Below are positions 56,557-64,000 of a DNA stretch of 64,000 nt, piece by piece. Source of the stretch: Epiperipatus broadwayi (Eukaryota > Onychophora > Udeonychophora > Euonychophora > Peripatidae); contig JAQFVV010006353.1 of NCBI GenBank assembly GCA_028023455.1, positions 2,294,001-2,358,000 on the forward strand. The letters are read 5' to 3'. Numbering within the stretch: position 1 is the stretch's first letter; every line of letters starts with the position of its first letter. Made by a program: the position numbers and the translations under genes. Below the pieces are notes generated by a model, which had not been told where the DNA came from, did no database searches, and saw only the letters and a list, made by a program, of their open reading frames with translations.

Positions 56557-56665
56557 AATTATTTATCTTTTCAACATGTGTGTGATCAGGTGGGTCAGCA
56601 ATATGAGATGGCACTGAGAGTAGTGGGTCGTATGAAAATCTGAGTTCGAATCCCGCATATATTAC

Positions 56666-57495
56666 ATATATAAATGCAGGTTTAAGCCTGTAGAATGTAT
56701 GAAAATACCTCTAATAAATCTTTTCCAAGCTTAATCTTAGTATCACTATATAACTAAATCATTAGCATTGCAGTTTGATAAATACTCTCCAGAATAGAAA
56801 AATAAACCACTAAACATCACATGATCAAAAAAATCACATGATCAAAAATATTGTTGGTCTATGGCTTCATGCGCCAATGCTTTATTAATGTAGTGATGCT
56901 CATAATCGAATAACTCTTCATAATCTACATATTCAAAGCATAATGGTAACTCTATTCATTAACCCTTTCTATACCTTCTCTGGAGGTGGAGACCATACGC
57001 TGTAAAACCACTACTTAATTCAGCTTTCAGTATTTTTAGTGCTATACATTTATTCTATCTTGATTATAATTATTAGTTCGATGTTAGGCAGGTTAGATGA
57101 TATTCTATTCTTTTTGTTTATTGATGGGTGATTTAATTTATACATAGCTCAAGGTAAAATAAGCTTCTGTTTCAATTTCATATATGTTAAGCTATGATTA
57201 ATATGTAAATAAAAGAGTGGGGATATTTTTTATGTAATAATTAGAGATATGATGAGCAGTGATGTTGCTAGGCAACTAACAATTACAATCAACAGACTTA
57301 AAATAAAGTTCTCGTATCTAACAATACCTTTTTTGTCTCGAGTTTAATTAAAATAGGAGATCCATACATAGCTCTAATTATACTGCATGCACGACTAAAA
57401 AGAAATGACAACAAAAAAGAGAAATACAAATATAAAAAGAAAAATTCTACATATTTACTAATATTTGATTAACATTCAAATTATTTATTGAACGC
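56666..57495. other. No gene recognised; RFX-type palindrome at 57263
   Basis: GTTGCTAGGCAAC at 57263-57275 is a perfect X-box-like palindrome. A 20-bp near-duplicate AATCACATGATCAAAA occurs at 56815-56852. No gene follows nearby. Confidence 0.4.
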
Positions 57496-58100
57496 AAAGG
57501 CAGTATGTAATTAGAAAAAGAAAGGCTTTAATCTTTTTCTAAATACACTTTAAATATTTGTATAATAGCCAAATGATGTAGTTTTTGACTACAGAGGGAC
57601 CTCTCAAACCTCAACACAAAATAGGGACTTTATAAAGATAAGAGTAGCATTTTATCTTTGACCTAAATTCTTATAGAGGACAATCTGAAACATCTTGATT
57701 TGAGAGTGTGAAGATATTACTCTCTTCACATTCAATTCCACTATTTCCTGTCACAATGCAAAAATAATTAGAATGTTACAATAGTTTCTATATTTCCATT
57801 AAAAAGATCTTAATATTAACTTGTTGTAAATCACAAGATTTTGCGTAAGTTAATTTGTGAAAGGAAATAGTGGACTTAAATGTGAAGTGAGTAACATCTT
57901 CATGTTCTCAAATCAAGATGGTTAAGATTGGTCTATATAAGAAACAATTTAGGTTAAAGATAAAACACAGCTCTTATCTTTATTAGGCCCTATCTTATGC
58001 TGAGGTTTGAGAGGTTCCTGTATAATCAAAAACTACATCATTTGGCTGTTATACATATGTTTAAGACACATGTGAGAAAGGTTAAAGCCTTTCTCTTGTT
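57496..58100. repeat. Palindrome, family L, about 600 bp
   Basis: Arms mirror: AAAGGCTTTAATCTTTTTCT with AGAAAGGTTAAAGCCTTTCT, and CCAAATGATGTAGTTTTTGA with TCAAAAACTACATCATTTGG. Also AGGGACCTCTCAAACCTCA with its complement near 58000. The centre is near 57800. No frame, ribozyme core or tRNA-like box seen. Unique in the window. Confidence 0.75.
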
Positions 58101-58424
58101 AATATTTGATTAGTGTACATTTTTTTCTAATAAAAGTCTATAAAAAAAAATTGTACAATTTTCAGCATAATCCATATGAATTATTTTAACATGTGAAACA
58201 GTAAACAAAAAAAAAAATTGAAAATGCTTCATTTCTCATCACTATTGAATAAGTTGTTGCACAGACAATGCAAATATTAACTTGAGTAAAAATAAAAGGC
58301 GGACCAACTCTTTAATTCTGTTCAAGGTTGACAATGAGTGTGTTATCTAAATCTGTGTTGCTCTCTTTGAAAAAAACATTATGGCTGCATATTTTAATAG
58401 ACCTAAAGATGAGCGTCACATTAA
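58101..58424. other. No gene recognised
   Basis: AT-rich. Confidence 0.35.
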
Positions 58425-58510
58425 TTTAAAATATTTCCATATATATATATGCAGAGACATACATTAATTTAAAATATTTCCATATATATATATGCAGAGA
58501 CATAATGGTA
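58425..58510 (+). repeat. Tandem duplication, about 45 bp, two copies
   Basis: CATTAATTTAAAATATTTCC through GCAGAGACATA occurs twice without differences. The identity suggests a recent event or slippage on the TA tract inside. Confidence 0.8.
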
Positions 58511-58654
58511 GAAGATACAACAAACAAAGGTTTAAATTGCTGACTGTTTGGAAAAAAAAGGACATGATTTTGATGCATTATGATAGTAAAAATTTACTTA
58601 GCAACTATTTTGAATTTATTTGAAATTTATTTTATTACAATATATGCAAGATTA

Positions 58655-58830
58655 AAGCAGGCACAACTCTCCATACAGTAGTACCACCCAGTGCCATCCA
58701 GAGTAATCAATGGATGCCAGAGGCTTGTGCACTAGATGGAGATTTTATGCACAAGCCTCTGGAATCAATTGATCACTCTGGTTGGTACTGGGTGGAACTC
58801 CTGTATGGAGAGTTTTACCTGTTTTAACTA
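58655..58830. repeat. Family A mini-foldback, ribozyme deleted
   Basis: Ends CAACTCTCCATACAGTAGTA and CTCCTGTATGGAGAGTTTTA mirror over about 80 bp. The central ribozyme block is missing, with the arms joined at the CTAGATGGAGATTTTATGC segment. Confidence 0.75.
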
Positions 58831-59149
58831 CAAAAGTTAGAAATGAAATAACTGAATATGAAAACTACACAATATAGCAGAAAAGAGGGTATATCCCAAA
58901 AAATAAAATTCATTTCTGGGATCACAAGTAGATAGTTTATCATTTTTTATCCTTTATTTATAAATTATAAGATTATATTACTTAGATTCTATCATATAAA
59001 AGCACTACAGACAAATGTGCTGAGAACAAATAAACTGGAACTTTCAACAAAAAAATTAATCTTTTTCAATGAAAAGAAAAATACATAGCAACAACCAATA
59101 TTAGTAATATCACATGATCCATCATATGCTTCCAAGAGTGGTAATATTC
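58831..59149. other. No gene recognised
   Basis: AT-rich. Confidence 0.35.
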
Positions 59150-59540
59150 ACCCTACTCTAGTGTCATCAAATGAACACACAATATTTTTAATCCAAGCTA
59201 ATTTGTTTCTATAGCCATACAGATCTAAATCCAGTTCAGTACCTACACAGACACCAACATGTTTTTATTGTGAACTCATAGGTTTATAGTTAACTAAAAA
59301 GTTAAAAGGTGGCTGTTGCAGGATTTTATTAGATACAAAAAGCTAGATGCAGGATTTTCAGATCCAAGATTCCTCACTGATGAAAGCCACAAGCTAGAAA
59401 CATGTCTGGGGATATTGTCTAAATAGGCACTGGTTAGGGGTTTTATGCACAAGCCTTCTTGCATCCATTGATTACACTGGCTTGCACTTGGTGGCACTAC
59501 TGTATGGAGAATTTGTCACAGTTTTAACACTACAAATCTT
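59150..59540 (+). repeat. Family A element, plus-oriented unit
   Basis: A single plus-oriented unit with the family tail (AAGTTAAAAGGTGGCTG), an intact ribozyme and the terminus GGCACTACTGTATGGAGA. Unlike most copies it is not part of a clear inverted pair. Confidence 0.75.
59371..59412 (+). ncRNA. Hammerhead ribozyme, family A, alternative palindrome
   Basis: As the reference at 27292, but stem III is ACAUGU (59400-59405) instead of ACUAGU. The two middle bases have both changed and the palindrome is kept. Stem I UCCUCA/UGGGGA, CUGAUGA at 59377-59383, stem II AGC/GCU, GAA and C17 (59406) are intact. Confidence 0.85.
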
Positions 59541-59739
59541 CAGTGTATTACGAATACCCTGCAAACTTTCCAAAAAACATAACAACTTTTATTAAACCTA
59601 TTATATAAGCTATTGAGCTTATAAAACCAGGCTGGAAAATTATTTCTCTATTAAATTTTATAAACTATTTATCTGTGTTAGTCTTTAAGTAAATCATTAT
59701 TGAAGATGAATTAACATTATAGTAATTTTTTTCTCTTAA

Positions 59740-60115
59740 TACCTTTGTGCTATCCAGTGTAAGCTTTAGTAATAAATAGATACCAGTTGGTTTTGCTTAT
59801 TAAATCCCTATTCAGTAATGTACTATCCAATAATCCAAGATTAGTTTCTAAATTATGGTTTCATCAATGAGGAACTTTTGTAGCTAGGATCATTGTACAT
59901 GATATTTTGGATCTAAGATGCCTTTTCTCTAACAGCCATATTTTACTTAATTGTTTTACCATCAAACTGTTAGCCCATGTTGAAAAATACATGTTAATGT
60001 TTTGGAATCATGTATATAGATTCATCAGTTCAACATCTATATTATGATGATCTTAGTTTTTTTTAGTAACTGTAGCTACATCTATCTCTTGGCCAGGATT
60101 GGTATAAAACCAACA
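59740..60115 (-). repeat. Old family A copy, minus
   Basis: TGTGCTATCCAGTGTAAGC..TAGTTTCTAAATTATGG..TCATCAATGAGGAAC follows family A order. The ribozyme core is UUGAUGA with broken stems. Confidence 0.5.
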
Positions 60116-60419
60116 AGATATCACCTAACAACTTATTATATAATGCAGCAAGATATAAGCAGAGATAATGTGAATTATTGTAATAAGCAATAATTTAAAA
60201 ATAGCTTAAAAAATGAAAAACAAACACCGATTTGTCTTGAACAAATTATTCATGTTAAAATTTTTAATCTGACATTAATAAGCATAGTGAATATTAAAGC
60301 ACATACTATGATTATCTGTTTAATATGACAGTAAGTAATATTAGTCCAATATCACTGTTAACATCTGGAAAACTATAAAGAATTAAACTATTAAATAACA
60401 TAAAACTTGTAATTTCTTA
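60116..60419. other. No gene recognised
   Basis: AT-rich. Confidence 0.35.
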
Positions 60420-60690
60420 TATAAACCACTAAGCATCACATGATGACCATCTCTTATACTAGCACATAATTGTTATTAAACAAGGCAAAACTCTCTCCAT
60501 ACAGTAGTGCCACCCTGTGACAACCAGAGTAATCAACGGATGCCAGAAGGCTTGTGCATAAAATCCCTATCTAGTGCCTACTCATACAACATCACCAGAC
60601 TAGTTTCACAAGTCTTCTGGCATCCATTTATTACTCTGGTTGGCACAGGGTGGCACAACTGTATGGAGAGAGTTTTGCCTTGTTTAATTT
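60420..60690. repeat. Family A mini-foldback, ribozyme deleted
   Basis: ACTCTCTCCATACAGTAGTG..GGATGCCAGAAGGCTTGTG and the mirror up to GTATGGAGAGAGTTTTGCC. The left arm ends inside the ribozyme block (CACCAGACTAGTTTC) and jumps directly to the right arm. Confidence 0.75.
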
Positions 60691-60829
60691 CTTATATAAT
60701 TGCACCAAATAGTACTACAATAATACTAAGTTAATAATTGAAATAATAGTAACAGAAATATATTTAACTTTCAAGATATCAAAATAAAAAGAAACTTTTT
60801 TAAAACTGTAATACCTACAACTAATAATT

Positions 60830-61070
60830 TAAAATAGACACAACTCTCCATACAGTAGTGCCACTCAGTGCAAGCCAGAGTAATCAATGGATGCCAGAAG
60901 GCTTGTGCATAAAATCCTTATTTAGTGCCTACTCATCCAATATCCCCAGACTAGTTTCTGGATTGTGGCACTGAGTGACACTATTGTATGGAGAGTTTTG
61001 CCTGTTTTAATAACAGTTATAAGCAAACATAAAAAATGGTGATCATGTGATGTTTAGTGGTTTAAGTAAT
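60830..61070. repeat. Family A mini-foldback, partial ribozyme
   Basis: The left arm reaches ATATCCCCAGACTAGTTTCT, then a deletion joins to the right terminus GGCACTGAGTGACACTATTG. The flank ends with GGTGATCATGTGATGTTTA, as in other family A copies. Confidence 0.7.
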
Positions 61071-61259
61071 AATTTATGGTGTGAACTTAATTAACGTTTT
61101 AACTTAATCTCTATTGAATATGTAGATATAAGGAAATCAGAAAAAGCTTTTGAACATCATCTAAAGACTTAAAATTTTAAACATTTATGATGAAAATAAT
61201 ATTTGAAGTATATTCCTATCATTTATTATTAACAAAGCCTATCCTAATTATCAATTAAT

Positions 61260-61845
61260 TTTCAGGTAATCCTATTTGTTCACTGTGAGATGTTAGTTGG
61301 AAAACAATGGTACAATTTTCAATTATATGTTGGACTATGGAATTAATCATAAATGTCCTTAGAAAAATTAAAATTTATTTAAAAATTTCAACTACATCCA
61401 ATTATTATTATTAACACACAATGTTTCAAATGGCATTTCCATTCTCTCTTTTTCAGATGCTTCTGGTTTGAACAATAACAGTATTAGTATGGGATTTGAA
61501 CCTGTGACCTTTATATTTGTGAATATTAAATTTAAGATGATGCTTTAATCAAATAGCTTTATTGGTTCAAACATCGCCGTAAATTCAGTATTCATGGATT
61601 TAAAGATTACAGGTTCAATTCTTTAGAAGTATTCAAACTTTACTTTAACTTTTTCAAACACATTTAACTATTAATAATAGCACATAGATTGAGTGGTATT
61701 CATCTTATCCCTTCTTCAGATATTGCTGGCCTAATCAGTGATGATACTAGCATGGAAATCGAACCTGGTGGCTTTAGATTCAGAATACTGAATTTAAAAT
61801 GATACTATAACAATCTAAACTATTCGGTCAAAGGCAATACTCAGT
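61260..61845 (-). repeat. Family E SINE-like copies, two in tandem
   Basis: Two minus-oriented copies: B-box-like ATGGGATTTGAACCTGTGAC near 61490 and ATGGAAATCGAACCTGGTG near 61757. Each is preceded by the CTTTTTCAGAT or CTTCTTCAGATATTGCTGG block. Confidence 0.6.
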
Positions 61846-61869
61846 AGACATTTCATATACTTATCTAAG

Positions 61870-62095
61870 AGAGTTCTATATAATTTTAATATCATATATA
61901 TTCTTTATTACTTTTTACAATGCTTTCTTCAAATCACTATTGACAGTTTCGATTGGCCCAGCAATTTTCTTCAGAAATTCTACTTATTAGAAATATAAGT
62001 AAAAGTTCTGAAGAAGGTTTTTGGATCAATCAATAGTGGATTGTAAAAAAGCATTGTAAAAAGTAATAAAGAATATAGATGATATTATATGAATT
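61870..62095. repeat. Penelope-type terminal repeat foldback
   Basis: Outer arms ATATATTCTTTATTACTTTT and AAAAAGTAATAAAGAATATA mirror. The inner motif on the minus strand (near 61940-61978) is CUGAAGAAAAUUGCUGGG then CCAAUCGAAACUGUC; the plus motif near 62015 is shortened. Confidence 0.6.
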
Positions 62096-62149
62096 TGGCA
62101 ATACAATAAGAAAGATAACATTATAATATTTCTAAGAGGGTTCTCCTAA

Positions 62150-62360
62150 ATTCTCCACTTTTGCCTAAGGGAAAAATTAATAAGTCACTTCCAAATATTA
62201 CAAATAACCCTACTAGGGTAATAACTTGCGGATTATTCTCCTCTCTTTTTCAAAAATTGCTACTCTGATCAATGACAGTTCTATCATGAGAATCAACCCA
62301 TGACCTGAATTTAAAATAATGTTCTAACCAATTAGGATATTCCATCAAAAACAAGAGCAG
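62150..62360 (-). repeat. Family E SINE-like copy, minus
   Basis: TTTTTCAAAAATTGCTACTC, then TATCATGAGAATCAACCCAT (decayed B box) and GTTCTAACCAATTAGGAT. Confidence 0.5.
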
Positions 62361-62629
62361 TGGAAATTTTATATACCAATAAATATATGCTCAAACGGAA
62401 AAAGCCAAAAAGATTGGACAGAGGAAAAATCTAAAGCAATGGCTCATTTGATGCTGGTAAATAATTCAATAAGTTAATCCAGTATATTAATTCATAATGT
62501 TTGATAGCCTTTTATTAATTAACCTTGCCCTTAATAAAAAATAGAAAAGTCAAGAGGACCATCACAGATAAGTATATACAATTTCTATTGACTGTTGCCT
62601 TTGACAGAATATCCTAGTTGATCAGAGAA

Positions 62630-62880
62630 TCATTTTCAATTTAGTATTTCATGAGTCTAAAGGTCCCAAATTCAGTTCCCATGTTAGTACTGTCACTGAT
62701 TAGGCCAGCAATATCTGAAGAAGAGAAAAGAATAATACCAATGAAATGTTGTATTATATACTAATCTGTGTAACAACTATTCATCACAACTGAATGTGTT
62801 CAAAAAGTTTAAAAAGGTTTAAATTTTTGTAAAGACATTTAATAATTAATTCTAGATCACGGAAATTGTCCAACATGTAA
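62630..62880 (+). repeat. Family E SINE-like copy, plus
   Basis: AAATTCAGTTCCCATG (B box remnant), then CACTGATTAGGCCAGC, ATATCTGAAGAAGAGAA, TTGTATTATATACTAAT and TTTAAAAAGG. Together with 61.3-62.4 kb this makes a cluster. Confidence 0.55.
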
Positions 62881-62974
62881 ATACAAGTAAAATGCAATAA
62901 TTACAAGTTTTCAAACAAACACACTATTGCAATTATTTAAAAATGCATTCAATCAATCATCCAGATATATCTAA

Positions 62975-63120
62975 TGAATTTAAGAGGTAAGAAACATAAT
63001 AAAATATCTTTCATATGCAGCCATGCACAATTTGGCTCTATAAGTAGAGTGTCTGACTTGGTATTTGTAGGTCCCAGGATCATTTCTGGCACTCTGAGAG
63101 CTGGCACTCAAATTATTATG
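62975..63120 (+). repeat. tRNA-like SINE-like segment
   Basis: TTTGGCTCTATAAGTAGAGT resembles an A box with D-arm; TCCCAGGATCATTTCTGG about 35 bp later is a weak B box. Overlapping frames on both strands (62974-63174, 62980-63189) are by-products. Confidence 0.35.
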
Positions 63121-63535
63121 AACACTCGAGCAATAAAGCCACATGTCTTTTCTCCCACATGCACAATGCTTTAGTGCTAATATTATCATAAAAATAATAT
63201 GAGCTAAATGGATGTAAATTTGTGATTGATAACAAATAATACAACATATTCTACATCATAAATAAGAAATGGAATAAATTTGTTTTTAATTATTGAAATG
63301 AGTTTCCAAAAATAAAACAACTGAGGGGTAAACGATACTCTTGTTAAACAAGCATGCCACAAGCAGTAGATACTAGCTAATTATATTATGAAATGTTGAA
63401 TACATAGACAAATTAACATTGTAACTATCAAATATGTGGAAAATAATGATAAAAATGGCCTGAAAGTTGAATAAAATCACTTTATGTTTTTACTTTTAAT
63501 ATTTACAAAACATTAAAGCTTTAAGCATGTGTGCT
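63121..63535. other. No gene recognised
   Basis: AT-rich. Confidence 0.35.
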
Positions 63536-63539
63536 TGAA

Positions 63540-63745
63540 AATACGAAGGTAGGGACCTCTACAGGTCTTAACCACAAGCTTACTCTTTGGAAGAAAAGAG
63601 GTGAACCAGGGAAACCTTTCGTTACTTCAACCTACTTTCTATATAAATAGGTGAAGCTGAAGCGGTTAGAACTGAGAGCGTGAAGCTATTCAATACTTCA
63701 CTGATTAAGTCCACAATTTCTATTACCCATTAGTACTCGTGCAAT
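63540..63745 (+). promoter_or_regulatory. Possible TATA-type promoter in a GC-richer island
   Basis: TATATAAATA at 63640-63649 lies in a stretch that is clearly less AT-rich than its surroundings. No credible reading frame follows within the window and no downstream element was recognised. Confidence 0.25.
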
Positions 63746-63827
63746 CTTTCGATTTACAATGAGTCAATGGAAAGATCTTATAGTTAGAAATCTATTATGA
63801 TAATTTAATGTTGTAATTATAAATTTA

Positions 63828-64000
63828 TTTAACCCTTTTCCCGCGTCTGATGAGGCTCCTCGTCGACATCTGAAATCACTCTAACTCAGCCCGTTTTCAT
63901 ACGAAAATATTCGTTAAATACGTATTGAATTCGTTTTTAAAAGTTCTGTACGATGGTGACATCTTCCGATTTATTTTAGAAGTAAAAAATAGAAAAAAAA
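63828..64000 (+). mobile_element. piggyBac-like element end, copy 3, cut by window edge
   Basis: TTAA at 63829-63832, then CCCTTTTCCCGCGTCTGATG and the hairpin GAGGCTCCTC. It continues as AAATCACTCTAACTCAGCC, ATTCG and TTTTTAAAAGTTCTGTACGA, matching the reverse complement of about 29635-29750. It supplies the terminus that the other copies lack. Confidence 0.6.

Larger units (their letters stand above)
56250..56665. repeat. Family C foldback with two hammerheads
   Basis: Arms mirror around a centre near 56455. Left arm minus-oriented, right arm plus-oriented with the terminal B box GAGTTCGAATCCCGC near 56641. Each arm has a hammerhead with complete core. The internal part of the family C unit between ribozyme and centre is shortened relative to 41935-42790. 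Confidence 0.8.

Noticed and set aside
61736-61765. GTGATGATACTAGCATGGAAATC in family E as a hammerhead
   Set aside because: Other family E copies do not keep the core, and the GAAATC is part of the reverse B box.
62974-63189. Two opposite open frames of 66 and 69 codons
   Set aside because: They coincide with a SINE-like segment and have no domain.
63839-63880. Hammerhead-like CTGATGAGGCTCCTCGTCGA in the piggyBac-like end
   Set aside because: CUGAUGA and a later GAAAUC are present, but no stem II joins them; the other copy has ACGAGG instead, so the conserved feature is the terminal hairpin.

Overview
The window looks like intergenic DNA from an invertebrate-type animal genome. It is very AT-rich (roughly 70 percent or more by eye). 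I recognise no complete host protein gene, no rRNA, no CRISPR array and no bacterial-style operon. Most open frames are short and by chance. The coding-like remains belong to retroelements and DNA transposons: two or three LINE types (one RTE/BovB-like), a Penelope-like element with a GIY-YIG endonuclease, a mariner transposase tail, hAT and piggyBac-like non-autonomous elements, and tRNA-derived SINEs with target-site duplications. I cannot name the species.

The most striking content is a set of hammerhead ribozyme (HHR) motifs. Hand folding gives eleven copies with the complete CUGAUGA core, a GAA box and three pairable helices, plus about fifteen decayed copies. They lie in four unrelated-looking repeat families, A to D by stem III: ACUAGU (family A, about ten loci), AUCAUGAU (family B, 14.3-15.1 kb), ACCGCGGU (family D, 16.3-16.8 kb) and AUACGUAU (family C, 13.6-14.2, 41.9-42.8, 53.2 and 56.3-56.7 kb). 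Nearly every intact stem III is a perfect palindrome with no loop, which suggests that the ribozymes act as dimers. Family D is a direct dimer with a 345-nt cleavage-to-cleavage spacing, the layout expected of a retrozyme, a retroelement that spreads through self-cleaved circular RNA. Family C joins the HHR to a tRNA-like B box. A further motif, CUGANGA plus a 6-bp hairpin plus GAAAC, recurs in Penelope-type terminal repeats.

Layout: 0-5 kb is mostly unrecognised AT-rich DNA with one palindromic MITE and one SINE-like copy. 5-11 kb holds Penelope-type terminal repeats, a decayed family A copy, a 750-bp palindrome and a coiled-coil gag/ORF1-like relic. 13-17 kb is the densest ribozyme region (families C, B and D), with a sequencing-adapter-like string inside a TA tract. 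18-27 kb has a SINE with target duplication, LINE 3-prime ends, a mariner relic, a 37-bp minisatellite and family A palindromes. 29-31.3 kb is a nested block: a piggyBac-like element beside a Penelope endonuclease that is split by a hAT element. 31-35 kb holds a second HHR-like family and a 950-bp family A palindrome. 36-41.4 kb has RTE and other LINE tails and duplicated segments. 42-51 kb alternates family C and A palindromes. 51-56.7 kb has foldbacks, SINEs and an RTE reverse transcriptase split by a piggyBac-like element. 57-63 kb is more palindromes and SINE-like repeats, and a third piggyBac-like end runs off the window.

Most families sit as long head-to-head inverted pairs, so read-through RNA would form long hairpins carrying sense and antisense ribozymes. 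Nothing here looks like cooperating host genes. The likely relationship is parasitic: LINE or Penelope reverse transcriptases could supply the enzyme that moves the short ribozyme and tRNA-like elements. That link is inference.
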